NCBI GenBank assembly: GCA_963729325.1 | Contig: CAVSNS010000022.1 | Coordinates: 62,001-126,000, forward strand | DNA length: 64,000 nt | Reading direction: 5' to 3' | Source of the DNA: JABCYV01 sp963729325 | GTDB taxonomy: Bacteria; Acidobacteriota; Terriglobia; Terriglobales; Acidobacteriaceae | In this document: piece by piece, positions 26,842-35,434 of the stretch | How the letters are laid out: the number at the start of each line of letters is the position of its first letter | How positions within the stretch are numbered: position 1 is the first letter of the stretch | Position numbers and translations under genes: made by a program | Notes under the pieces: generated by a model | What the model saw: the letters and a program-made list of their open reading frames with translations, nothing else | The model's database searches: none | What the model was told of the DNA's origin: nothing

Positions 26842-28800
26842 ATGAGCGCTCCGCAGTCGATCGAAAAACACCGTACAAACGGTTCTCACCTCTCCGAGAG
26901 CCAGAATTTCCGTGGAAGCAAAGAGCCAGATACTGGGTCGGAGCATTCGGAACATGAGCATGGATTCGAATGGGTTGAAATCATTCGTATTGCCTTCGTG
27001 GTATTCGCTGCGGCTGCCGTTTGGTTTCGCCTGTGGGAACCGTTTCCGCGGATCAGTGTAATCGGCATCGTAGCTGCTTTGATTGGCGGGCATCCCATTT
27101 TCAAGGAAGCCTTCGAGAACATCGTCGAACGAAAGATGACGATGGAACTCTCGATGACCATCGCTCTTCTCTCGGCTTTAGCCATCGGAGAGTTCTTCAC
27201 CGCTCTGATTATCACAGGCTTCGTACTTGCCGCCGAGGTTCTGGAGGGCCTCACAGTTGGGCGAGGCCGACGCGCCATCCAGGACCTGATTGATTTCCTG
27301 CCCCGAACCGTTTCAGTCCGGCGCAATGAGGACGTGGTTGAAATACCAGCCCAGAATCTCCAGCTCGGTGATACCGTAATCGTGAAGCCCGGTGGACGTA
27401 TCCCCGTCGATGGCCTGGTACTGAGCGGACGGTCTTTTGTGGAGCAGGCAGCTATTACAGGCGAGGCAATGCCGGTTGAGAAATTGTCTGGAGATCCGGT
27501 TTATGCTGGAACCATCAATCAATCGGGAGCCTTGGAGGTCAGGGCGGATAAGCTGGGACGCGACACTACGTTCGGGAAGATTATCGAGGCCGTCGAGCGA
27601 GCAGAAAAGTCGCGGGCGCCGATTCATAAGACGGCCGATCGCTTGGCAGGCTACCTTGTGTACTTCGCCTTGGGAGCCGCAATTCTAACCTTCTTCGTCA
27701 CTCACAATGTCAGGTCAACGATCTCAGTTGTAATCGTGGCGGGAGCCTGCGGTATAGCAGCCGGCACTCCTCTGGCGATTCTGGGTGCGATCGGTCGTGC
27801 CGCGCGTCAGGGGTCCATCATTAAGGGCGGTCTTTACCTGGAAGCGCTGGCCGCAGTGGACACCGTGCTATTGGACAAAACCGGCACATTGACCTTCGGG
27901 ACACCTCAAATTCGGGAGATCATCTCTGCAGACGGCTTTACCGAGCGACAGATTCTGGCCGCTGCCGCGATCGCTGAACGAAAATCAGAACATCCTCTCG
28001 CAAAAGCAATTATTGCAAGGGCGCTCGAGCTCGCTATTCCTGTTGCCGAACCCGACCAGTTCGCCTACACGCCTGGAAAAGGAGTGAGTGCGGAGTACCG
28101 AGGGGAAGAGATCATTGTGGGCAGCCGGACGCTCCTCATGGAGCGGGGAATGAAAAGGATACTGCCTGTCAATGGCCATGGCATCGGTGGGGTGTCCGAA
28201 GCCTATGTCGCCAGAGGTGGGCAAGTGCTGGGGACAATCCGCATCGCCGATGTCCTCCGACCCGAAGCGAAGAGCGCGGTTGCCGCGATGCGAGAGATGG
28301 GCCTGAAGACCGTCTTGCTCAGCGGAGACGCGCAAGAAGTAACTACGTTGGTGGGGCGTGATCTTGGCGTCGATGTAGCGGTCGGCGAGCTTCTACCCGA
28401 GCAGAAGGCGAAGTGGGTCGGCGATCTGCGCAGCAAGAATTGTAAAGTTGCGATGGTCGGAGACGGCATCAACGACGCTCCCGCCCTGGTAGAGGCTAAT
28501 GTTGGAATCGCCATGGGGTCAGGAACTGACGTCGCCCGGGAGAGTGCCGATGTCATCTTGATTGGAAGTGATCTCTCTAAGTTGGTCGAGACGTTGCGGA
28601 TTGCGCGACGCTGTCGCGGCATCATCATGCAGAACTTTGTTGGAACACTTGTCGTGGACAGCATAGGAATGGGAATGGCGGCTTGTGGGTTTCTGAATCC
28701 GCTGCTAGCGGCCTTTATTCACGTCACCTCGGAGTTGGCTTTTATTCTCAATTCCACGAGGTTGTTGCCTGGCTCAACTGTCTCGGGCAACCAATCGTGA
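26842..28800 (+). CDS. P1B-type heavy-metal-translocating ATPase with atypical TM6 motif
   Basis: The enzyme pumps metal ions across the inner membrane using ATP. With the ATG at 26842 (a GTG at 26830 is possible) it has 652 residues. Its N-terminus is short and His-rich (SEHSEHEHG) with no HMA domain. The A-domain motif ITGEAMP, phosphorylation site LLDKTGTLTFG (Asp345), SEHPLAKAI and VGDGINDAPALV are all intact. The TM6 signature, usually C-P-x, reads VAGACGIAAGTPLAIL: only the second Cys position is kept and the proline is lost. TM8 has HVTSELAFILNSTRL. The neighbouring RcnR-like repressor suggests Ni or Co export, but the specificity is unproven. Confidence 0.85.
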   Translation: MSAPQSIEKHRTNGSHLSESQNFRGSKEPDTGSEHSEHEHGFEWVEIIRIAFVVFAAAAVWFRLWEPFPRISVIGIVAALIGGHPIFKEAFENIVERKMTMELSMTIALLSALAIGEFFTALIITGFVLAAEVLEGLTVGRGRRAIQDLIDFLPRTVSVRRNEDVVEIPAQNLQLGDTVIVKPGGRIPVDGLVLSGRSFVEQAAITGEAMPVEKLSGDPVYAGTINQSGALEVRADKLGRDTTFGKIIEAVERAEKSRAPIHKTADRLAGYLVYFALGAAILTFFVTHNVRSTISVVIVAGACGIAAGTPLAILGAIGRAARQGSIIKGGLYLEALAAVDTVLLDKTGTLTFGTPQIREIISADGFTERQILAAAAIAERKSEHPLAKAIIARALELAIPVAEPDQFAYTPGKGVSAEYRGEEIIVGSRTLLMERGMKRILPVNGHGIGGVSEAYVARGGQVLGTIRIADVLRPEAKSAVAAMREMGLKTVLLSGDAQEVTTLVGRDLGVDVAVGELLPEQKAKWVGDLRSKNCKVAMVGDGINDAPALVEANVGIAMGSGTDVARESADVILIGSDLSKLVETLRIARRCRGIIMQNFVGTLVVDSIGMGMAACGFLNPLLAAFIHVTSELAFILNSTRLLPGSTVSGNQS

Positions 28801-28833
28801 ATTGCAAACACGAATCTCTTGTGTGGCGTAGTC

Positions 28834-28986
28834 ATGCATCTAAGTTATCTGGTACATGAACGAAGCGGGCGGGTTTTGGCAGTCGTGGTGGCTGCGATCG
28901 TACTCGGCATCTCGTTCGCGGCATCAGTGATCTCTTCTGCCCAGCTACAAGACGTATTTGATCGACTATATGGTGTCTTGGATTGA
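28834..28986 (+). CDS. Small single-pass membrane protein
   Basis: A 50-residue frame follows the ATPase stop by 33 bases. It has a basic start (HLSYLVHERSGR), one membrane helix (VLAVVVAAIVLGISFAASVI) and an acidic amphipathic tail. It lies in line with the ATPase and 2Fe-2S genes, so it may be part of the metal operon. No ribosome site is obvious and no family is recognised. Confidence 0.4.
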   Translation: MHLSYLVHERSGRVLAVVVAAIVLGISFAASVISSAQLQDVFDRLYGVLD

Positions 28987-29025
28987 GACACTTCTGGTGG
29001 GTTTTTGGGGAATTGGTCAAGCACT

Positions 29026-29403
29026 GTGAACGCGCATCGAGGTTACCGACTCAAGACGAAGCGGCTCGTCGTCGGGCAGATTACGATCTGCCGAGGCTGT
29101 TGCTGCGGCAATACGGAGCGTGGGTTGCCCGCAGTTCCGGTTGAATGGCTAAAGAATGAATGGCGGAAGCAGGGACTGCTGAAGCGCGTTCAGTTGACAA
29201 TTAGTGGTTGTGTTGGGCCATGCGACGTGCCGAACGTGGTTGTGATTACGAGCTCATCCGGCACTGAGTGGCTCGGGAATATTGACAAAGTTGAGCAATA
29301 TTGCAGCCTGCTGGAATGGGCTGTCCGGTGCAAGGATGCAGGCGAGATGTTAGCCCTGCCGTCGGAGTTTCACGCGTCTAGAGTCAGTCCCTTTTGTTCG
29401 TAA
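29026..29403 (+). CDS. (2Fe-2S) thioredoxin-like ferredoxin protein
   Basis: The product of about 125 residues has a Cys cluster near the N-terminus (ICRGCCCGNTERGLP) and a second pair (ISGCVGPCDVPN) 45 residues later. This spacing is that of thioredoxin-fold [2Fe-2S] ferredoxins. Such proteins are often found beside cobalt transport or cobalamin genes (CbiW-like). I chose the GTG at 29026; a TTG at 29005 would add seven residues. It closes the probable metal operon that begins with the RcnR-like repressor, so a redox or metal-binding accessory role is inferred. Confidence 0.65.
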   Translation: MNAHRGYRLKTKRLVVGQITICRGCCCGNTERGLPAVPVEWLKNEWRKQGLLKRVQLTISGCVGPCDVPNVVVITSSSGTEWLGNIDKVEQYCSLLEWAVRCKDAGEMLALPSEFHASRVSPFCS

Positions 29404-29458
29404 AACGTTGCCTGGATCGGTGCTGCCTAGTAGGTTCGCACGCAAGGGAGTGCGGCGT

Positions 29459-30302
29459 ATGAAAAACGCACGTAATCATCCGAGAATTTCAATCGTACTG
29501 ATGGCTGTCTTTCCTCTTTTTTGGGTTGCTGGCGGCTGCTCAGGAAAAAAAGGCGATTACATACACGGTCGGACCTAAAGCGATTATTTCCATCACGAAC
29601 AATTACGGTCCCATCACAGTAAAGCCCTCTGCAAACAGGCAGGTAGCAGTCACAACAGTATCGCGTTCAGATGGCTTTACCTTCGTGAACGAACAGCATG
29701 GCAATCGCATCGAGCTTCGGTCTATGTCTAGTCGCCAGGGGGCGGCGCTGGTGGATTACACAGTGCTGGTGCCATCTGACGCCGTCGTCAGCCTGCGATC
29801 GTTCGCCGGAACCCTTCATGCTCAGGGGCTGCGTGGCGATGTAATCCTGGAAACTGCAACCGCATCCGTAGAAGTGACTGACATCAGTTATGCCCACGTC
29901 CACGTGAAAACTCTCAGCGGGCCGATTAGCTTAAGCGCCATTCGAAATTGCCGTCTGGATGTCCATTCTGTAAACGGCAATGTCAACCTCCATGACGTTA
30001 CGGGATCATCGGTCGAGGTGAACTCAGGAGGCGGTGGAATCACGTATGACGGTGATCCCGGCACAGCCGGGGAGTACCTCCTCACCAGCCACTCGGGGGA
30101 CCTCGAAGTTTCGATTCCCGCCAGCGCATCAGTCGAGATCAAGACACACTCCTCAAAAGGTAACTCCGATCAGGGATTCCCGAATGCCGCTAGTGTTCCC
30201 GCAATGGACCAGAGGAATCTGTTATCGAAACCCGGGATCATAGGGGCATCCCGATTTGTATTGCATTCGTTCCGCGGCAAGATCGACGTCAAGCGGCCCT
30301 GA
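29459..30302 (+). pseudogene. Exported DUF4097-like adhesin/beta-repeat protein, signal peptide out of frame
   Basis: The long frame (from about 29526) encodes a right-handed beta-repeat protein of the DUF4097 type: AIISITNNYGPITVKPSAN, VVSLRSFAGTLHAQGLRG, VHVKTLSGPISLSAIRN, LDVHSVNGNVNLHDVTG. A perfect signal-peptide start lies upstream at 29459 (KNARNHPRISIVLMAVFPLF) but in another frame. The switch lies at a run of six T (29517-29522). With five T the frame would read VFPLFGLLAAAQEKKAITY and join perfectly. The gene is thus either off by a single-base slip, phase-variable, or mis-sequenced. Confidence 0.65.
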
Positions 30303-30471
30303 TCCTACGAAAGGCCGTTCAGCGCTGCCTCAACATGCAGAGAGCGTCGCAATCAAGGCTGCGGTGTCCCCGCCTCGCAAGGTTGCCGTGGTTTCGTGCA
30401 TTGGTTGCGTGGCTGACCGCTTCGCAAGAGACTCCTGTTGCTAGGCTTCTCCGTCCGGCGTCAACCGGCAA

Positions 30472-31029
30472 CTACTTGCTCTGATGTGTTAGTAGGACAT
30501 GATCTCGCGCACTCCTTGCATTCTGCACAGGACCGTGTTTGACGTAACGGTAAAATCGGGCAGGCTCTCGCCGCTTCCAATAAGGGGCATCAAAAGCATC
30601 GATGCCTGGCCCAGAGTGCATTGCGCTGAAGAAGACCTTCTCTGAGGGATTGATCACGATCCCAACGTGCCCAGGCCAAACCACCAGATCTCCAGGTTGT
30701 GGATGAGCTACTCGCTCAAAATCCGGGGTTCCAACGTAGAGATCGGAAGAGTCTACGTACCTATAGGGAAAACCAGAGTGAGCATAGATTGCGTGCACGA
30801 GATGGGAACAATCGCGCTTGGCACGAAGGTGAACGCGAGAGTCGAGCGCGGCAGCAATCACGGCTAAGCCGTCATCCGGGGTCAATGTCTGAGCGGCAAC
30901 CCGATCTTCATCTCCAGTGATATTTTCGCTCTTTGGATGCTTCTGAATCTCCTGCTGCGCTGCCGATGGGTACGAAGCGAGTCCGCACAAAATCAGCACC
31001 GCGATCGCGTGTTTGGCAGGAGACTCCAT
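30472..31029 (-). CDS. Exported NlpC/P60-family cell-wall hydrolase
   Basis: The 185-residue protein has a signal peptide (HAIAVLILCGLASYPSAA). A papain-like NlpC/P60 domain follows, with the catalytic Cys in KRDCSHLVHAIYAHSG, GDLVVWPGHVGIVI with the catalytic His, and a terminal AFDAPYWKRREPARFYRY block. These enzymes cleave D-glutamyl-meso-diaminopimelate or related bonds in peptidoglycan. No cell-wall-binding repeat is present. The gene is transcribed alone, in the opposite direction to the DUF4097-like gene. Confidence 0.8.
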   Translation of the reverse strand: MESPAKHAIAVLILCGLASYPSAAQQEIQKHPKSENITGDEDRVAAQTLTPDDGLAVIAAALDSRVHLRAKRDCSHLVHAIYAHSGFPYRYVDSSDLYVGTPDFERVAHPQPGDLVVWPGHVGIVINPSEKVFFSAMHSGPGIDAFDAPYWKRREPARFYRYVKHGPVQNARSARDHVLLTHQSK

Positions 31030-31061
31030 ATCTCGGTATTGTGATGCATTGTGATGCGTCG

Positions 31062-31232
31062 CTAGGAGGCTAGACAGGTTACGCTGGTGCTAAGACTGCG
31101 AGGAGCAGAGCCTATTACATTCACTCGGGTATGCGTGCACCGGCCCGTGGGTCGTGATAACAGAGTGAGACACGGCAGTGATGCCAAAAGCAGTAACGCC
31201 AAAAGCAGTAACGCGAATCCATATTTCTTCAT
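31062..31232 (-). CDS. Very small exported or membrane peptide
   Basis: From ATG 31232, with GAGGAG seven bases upstream, a 56-residue product begins KKYGFALLLLALLLLASLPC, a signal peptide or membrane anchor with a possible lipobox-like Cys. A 15-base direct repeat (31187-31213) encodes the repeated ALLLL. The remainder is short and basic. The strong ribosome site supports it; no family is recognised. Confidence 0.4.
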   Translation of the reverse strand: MKKYGFALLLLALLLLASLPCLTLLSRPTGRCTHTRVNVIGSAPRSLSTSVTCLAS

Positions 31233-31345
31233 GTCACACTCCTCTGGTGAGTAGCTCTTCATATCCAGGCCGATCAATAGAAGCCAGCGCATTGTCATTA
31301 CGTCGGTAATTAGCGTGAGCTATAATCCCAGCCCGAGGGGGATAC

Positions 31346-31678
31346 ATGGCCAATCTGAAGGGACTGGAATCTATAGTCTCGCAGTTGAGGGAACAACGAA
31401 CGAGCCTGGTAAACGAGCTGAGGCACGTAGACGCAGCTCTCGCAGTTCTCGGGAAGCTGGAAGGTGGGAGGTCATACACAGTGCCGAGGCGACACAGTAG
31501 ACGCACGATGTCCGCTGCCGCTCGGAGAAGAATCAGTCTCGCGCAAAAGGCACGATGGGCTAAGCGAAACTCGGGTCGGGCGGGTGTCAAACGGTATGTC
31601 TCAGCAGCGTCGAGAAGGAAAATGGCGGCTGCCCAGCGTGCGAGATGGGCGAAGGTCAGAGCGAAACAGAAGAGGTGA
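31346..31678 (+). CDS. Small basic protein with duplicated R-W-A-K motifs
   Basis: The 110-residue protein has an N-terminal coiled coil (LESIVSQLREQRTSLVNELRHVDAALAVL in summary at residues 7 to 35) and a very basic C-terminus. The C-terminus carries two copies of a motif: SAAARRRISLAQKARWAK and SAASRRKMAAAQRARWAK. Repeats of this shape occur in NUMOD-like and histone-like nucleic-acid-binding proteins in Acidobacteria. A DNA- or RNA-binding, nucleoid-like role is inferred. The ribosome site is GAGGGGG. Confidence 0.6.
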   Translation: MANLKGLESIVSQLREQRTSLVNELRHVDAALAVLGKLEGGRSYTVPRRHSRRTMSAAARRRISLAQKARWAKRNSGRAGVKRYVSAASRRKMAAAQRARWAKVRAKQKR

Positions 31679-31697
31679 GCGGCAATTTACCCTTTTA

Positions 31698-32209
31698 TTA
31701 GACCAAGCCTGCCAATTCATTCAAAATGGCAACAATCTGTGCCCTGACAACTTTTTCTCGCCCTAATTCCAGCAACACATTGAGAAACATCATAAGGTCA
31801 ATTAGACATCGCTCTTCACCAAGGAGAGAAGTATTCGCCGCCGGTGCGACGAATCTCACTTCCCGCCCGATGTGTTGGTAATACGGCAGAAAACAAGCCG
31901 AATTCGGATGTGAATGTTCGCTCAGCAAACCATAAGTGTCTTTTGCATCTGTCTGTCCGTGCCTCTGTCGTCGATACTCGTCGTAGCCCACTCAAAGATG
32001 TGTCGGCAGACGATAAATGCTGTCGGAACGTTCGCAGCATCGATGAGTTGGACAAAGCCGCGAAGCACTATCCGCAGGTGGGCAATGACTGAATAAGAGT
32101 AGTATTGAATACCCCAGAGCACCAATTCTTCGTTCGGATTGTCATCCGCCACAAGAGGTCGCTGCCACGCGAATGGCGGAAATATTGAGAAGGCGATAAA
32201 GGCGGACAA
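31698..32209 (-). pseudogene. Degenerate DUF5677-like protein
   Basis: Two frames together read like one decayed gene. From 32209 comes EELVLWGIQYYSYSVIAHLR, LIDAANVPTAFIVCRHIFEW, and after a shift or deletion near 31990 comes DTYGLLSEHSHPNSACFLPY and LIDLMMFLNVLLELGREKVV. This order and wording resemble DUF5677-type proteins, but the middle is much too short, so an internal deletion is likely. Confidence 0.4.
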
Positions 32210-32650
32210 GAAATGAGTAAAGGTGCCTTCGTTGCAGCAAAGCTAGCCGAAAGTTAAAGAGCGCCACATCGCGGCACAGCAGCAATCGTGACAACCCCTA
32301 GTCAATCACTTGTAATAGCTTGGACTCGACCGTACGGACAGCGTCGGCGAGTTTCTATGTATCGGACACAGATTGGTATTCGATGGGGGATTTTGAGTTT
32401 GCATGGGCCTGCGGCCCACCCATTGACATGAAAATGGGGTTCAGTTGTGCGTGTACGCTGATGGAGCGTGGACGGCGAAGGTCTGTTTGCACTCTGGATG
32501 AAGCGAGGCCGTTTTTGAGTTTGATCAGGAACGCGCGTTTTGAACCAATCTGTGTCGCGCCACTCCTCGGAGCAGGAGGAATGGTAGCACGTGACGGTGT
32601 GTAACCATTTTTCGCGTGCGTTCTGCCGCTTCCACGCTTAGGAGGAAGCG
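32210..32650 (+). ncRNA. IS110 left end, candidate bridge-RNA region
   Basis: About 440 bases before the IS110 transposase at 32651 carry no supported gene. The last 300 or so have several self-complementary stretches (for example GGGCCTGCGGCCC at 32405-32417) and would be the element's left end, where IS110-group elements encode the bridge RNA. Element start not determined. Confidence 0.35.
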
Positions 32651-33883
32651 ATGAAGGTCGCAGGGATCGACGTACACAAGAAGGTTTTGATGGCAGTTGT
32701 GGTGGATGCGAGTAGGCCGGAAGAGAAACCAGCGCGGCGGCGATTTGCCACTATGCCGACCGAGCTGCATCGTCTCTTAACCTGGTTGCGGGAGCAGGAA
32801 GTAGAAGAGGCAGTGATGGAATCGACGGCCCAGTACTGGCGGTCGGTATGGCTGGAACTGGAGCCGCACATGCGTTTGCAGTTGGCGCAGGCATTTTCCA
32901 ACCGTGCTCCACGTGGACGCAAACATGATTTCAAGGATGCGGAGCGGTTGGTGCGCCGACTGATCGCCGATGAACTGATTTTAAGTTTTGTGCCCAGCGG
33001 CGAACAGCGGATCTGGCGGAGCATGACCCGCATGAAGCTGCAACTCACGCGCGACCGAGTGCGACTGCAGAACCAGATCGAGTGTCTGCTGGAAGAAATG
33101 CGGATCAAGCTGTCGATTGTGGTCAGCAATCTACTGGGGGCCAGCGGGTTGCGCATTTTGCATGCTTTGGCCAACGGAGAGACCGACCCAAGGAAGTTGG
33201 CGCAACTGGGTGGGGAGCGGTTGCAGTGCACTGAGGAGCAACTGGTGGATGCTCTGACGGGAAGAGCACAACCCGTGCACCGCGAGATGTTGGCCTTGCA
33301 GCTGCAGCGGCTGCAATTGATCGATCAGCAAATGGCTCAGCTCAATAGCATGATCGCGGCCGCCATGAAGCCGCATCAAGACGCTGTGATTCGACTGGCG
33401 GAAGTCCCGGGTCTGGGAGTGGATTCTGCGCAACAAATCATTGCCGAGGTAGGCGCTCAGGCCAGCACATTCGCATCGGCAGCGGAGTTGACGTCGTGGG
33501 TGGGAACCTGTCCCGGTAAGGAGGAAAGCGCAGAGCAGAACCATAGCAGTCGCTCCGCCAAAGGCAATAAATACCTGCGCCGAGTGCTGAACCAAGCAGC
33601 ACACGCGGCGGTGGCGAAGAAAGGCAGTCACTTTCAAGCCGTGTTCCGGCGTCTGCTACCCCGCCTGGGCTATCAGTCCGCCATCTGGGCCGTTGCTCAT
33701 CGGCTCTGTCGTCTCGTTTGGAAGATTCTGCATGAAGGAGTGCGATTTATCGAGCAAGGCCACGAAGTGACTCCCCAAGAGAAGAAGAAACGTGCCCAGC
33801 TTCTGGCGCGAGCACTGCGCAAGCTCGGCTACGAGGTAACCATCACCCCCATAAACCAACTTGCCCCTAAGCCTGTTGTCTAA
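32651..33883 (+). CDS. IS110-family transposase, intact
   Basis: The 410-residue protein has the N-terminal DEDD domain (KVAGIDVHKKVLMAVVVD, AVMESTAQYWRSVW, GRKHDFKDAERLVRRL) and the C-terminal domain with the Ser region (LAEVPGLGVDSAQQIIAEVG, LTSWVGTCPGKEESAEQNHS). It is a diverged relative of the transposase at 20744; it lacks the extra insertion of about 20 residues seen after PVW there. The ribosome site (AGGAGGAAG) directly before the ATG is shared by both. No frame damage. Confidence 0.9.
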   Translation: MKVAGIDVHKKVLMAVVVDASRPEEKPARRRFATMPTELHRLLTWLREQEVEEAVMESTAQYWRSVWLELEPHMRLQLAQAFSNRAPRGRKHDFKDAERLVRRLIADELILSFVPSGEQRIWRSMTRMKLQLTRDRVRLQNQIECLLEEMRIKLSIVVSNLLGASGLRILHALANGETDPRKLAQLGGERLQCTEEQLVDALTGRAQPVHREMLALQLQRLQLIDQQMAQLNSMIAAAMKPHQDAVIRLAEVPGLGVDSAQQIIAEVGAQASTFASAAELTSWVGTCPGKEESAEQNHSSRSAKGNKYLRRVLNQAAHAAVAKKGSHFQAVFRRLLPRLGYQSAIWAVAHRLCRLVWKILHEGVRFIEQGHEVTPQEKKKRAQLLARALRKLGYEVTITPINQLAPKPVV

Positions 33884-34024
33884 ATGCCAGGAGAGGATTT
33901 TCGACGGAGTGCAAAGGTGATTTTTCGCCAGTCATCGCCCCGGTAGTCAACCCTGACTCTGATGGGACTTTGTTCGTTACTCGCCTTTAATCCCCGCAGT
34001 GCTTTTGGGGCGTCGGGAATATAC

Positions 34025-35137
34025 CTAATCTTCCACGCATGTCCCAAAGCCAGTCGGGTTACTGCAGAACGAATGATGGGGGAAAGGGGCAGCGCAACAA
34101 TGTGGGTGACTGGGACCAAAACAAGCGCCCCCAATAGGAATGCAAGTGGAAGTAACACCAGTCCCGGTGAGCGCTACCGTCTGCGGGCTGCCGGGGGCGT
34201 TGTCGGTAACCGAAACTGTGCCGTTCAGGTTGCCAGAAGCGTTGGGTGTGAAAGTCACACTGACAGTACAACTCGCCGCAGATGCGAGGTTCGAACCGCT
34301 GCACGTGTTGGTTTCGCCAAAATCGGCGGTCACGGCGATGCCCGTAATGCTAAGGGTTGTTGTGCCGTAATTGCTCAGTGTGAGGGACTGTGCGGGGCTG
34401 GTGGTGCCTACAGACTGGTTGGCGAAGTTCAGGCTGGTTGCCGACCAAGTAGCATCGGGGCCCGAAGTAAGCCCCACGCCACTCAGGGAGACCGAGTGTG
34501 GACTGCCCACGGTATTGTCAGTGATGGTTATCGAGGCACTGCGAGGGCCTAACTGGCTAGCCGTTAGAGTCACGCTAACGGTACAGTTCGCTCCGGCGGC
34601 GAGACTCGAACCACACGAACTGCTTTGGCTAAAATCCGCCGCGTTGGTTCCGGTCACCGCAATGCTGTTGATAACCACCGCCGAAGTACCTGTGTTGGTA
34701 ACCGTCTCCGCCTGTGCACCGCTTAGAGTCTCGACCAATTGTGGCGCAAAACTCAGACTAGCGGGCGAGAGAGTAAGAGTGTCCGGCTCCAGCAGGATGG
34801 AAACGGTGTAGGCCTGCGCGGCTGAGTGGTTGGCAGAATCTGCGACGCTGATAGTGAACGCAACTCCCTGCGCGGCAGTATCCGGCGTGCCGGAAATCGT
34901 CACTACGTTGGTTGCACTACTGTTGACTGCCAGATTGTGGGGCAGCGTACCCGAGCTCACCGTCCAAGTGAAAGGTGCAACCCCGCCGCTGGCCTGGATG
35001 GTCTGGCTATAGTTCAGTTCCGATGTACCGTTGGGCAATGAGGCTGTGGTGATCACCAGTGGCGCTACGGAAGATCCGCTACCGCAACCGCTGAGCAGGC
35101 ATACCCCGCAAAGTATCAGCGAGAAGTACGTCTTCAT
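34025..35137 (-). CDS. Lipoprotein with Ig-like and choice-of-anchor D domains and a knottin-like tail
   Basis: The 370-residue protein has a lipoprotein signal (FSLILCGVCLLSGC). Domains follow in order: a putative Ig repeat (LPNGTSELNYSQTIQASGGV), then two choice-of-anchor D (ASPM-SPD-2-Hydin) domains (LSFAPQLVETLSGAQAETVT...CTVSVTLTASQLGPRSASIT and LNFANQSVGTTSPAQSLTLS...CTVSVTFTPNASGNLNGTVS). The last 37 residues have six Cys in the order C-x6-C-x7-CC-x9-C-x8-C. This is the cystine-knot pattern of knottins. It is an outer-surface protein, function unknown. Confidence 0.75.
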   Translation of the reverse strand: MKTYFSLILCGVCLLSGCGSGSSVAPLVITTASLPNGTSELNYSQTIQASGGVAPFTWTVSSGTLPHNLAVNSSATNVVTISGTPDTAAQGVAFTISVADSANHSAAQAYTVSILLEPDTLTLSPASLSFAPQLVETLSGAQAETVTNTGTSAVVINSIAVTGTNAADFSQSSSCGSSLAAGANCTVSVTLTASQLGPRSASITITDNTVGSPHSVSLSGVGLTSGPDATWSATSLNFANQSVGTTSPAQSLTLSNYGTTTLSITGIAVTADFGETNTCSGSNLASAASCTVSVTFTPNASGNLNGTVSVTDNAPGSPQTVALTGTGVTSTCIPIGGACFGPSHPHCCAAPFPHHSFCSNPTGFGTCVED

Positions 35138-35434
35138 ACTGTCCTCCGCGTATGGGCTGGAAGCCGAGGGCCCGGTTCAGTCGAACCTGCGAAGGGGAAG
35201 ATGGGGGTTGCGGCTGAGCGGCACGAATCTACTCTCCAAAACGTTCCTGTGTCAAGGGCACCGGGCACACCGTATTCGGGAGAACTGCAACGCGACAGGT
35301 GTCGACAACAGGCGTTAGCATAGGGTTGCGCCTTCGCCCTCTCAGCAGCCATTGCGCTGAACATCCGCCTAAGGATCTGCCTGACAGTAGCGACCCCATT
35401 CGACAGGATGGCCTGCAAGGTCAAGTCTTGGCTA
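35138..35434. other. Intergenic region between convergent-free neighbours
   Basis: About 300 bases lie between the start of the knottin-tailed lipoprotein and the stop of the GGDEF-like gene. I see no gene. It must hold the lipoprotein promoter. Confidence 0.3.

Noticed and set aside
34371..34811. Rightward 146-codon frame over the knottin-tailed lipoprotein
   Set aside because: Antisense of the repeated anchor-D domains; no start signal and no resemblance.
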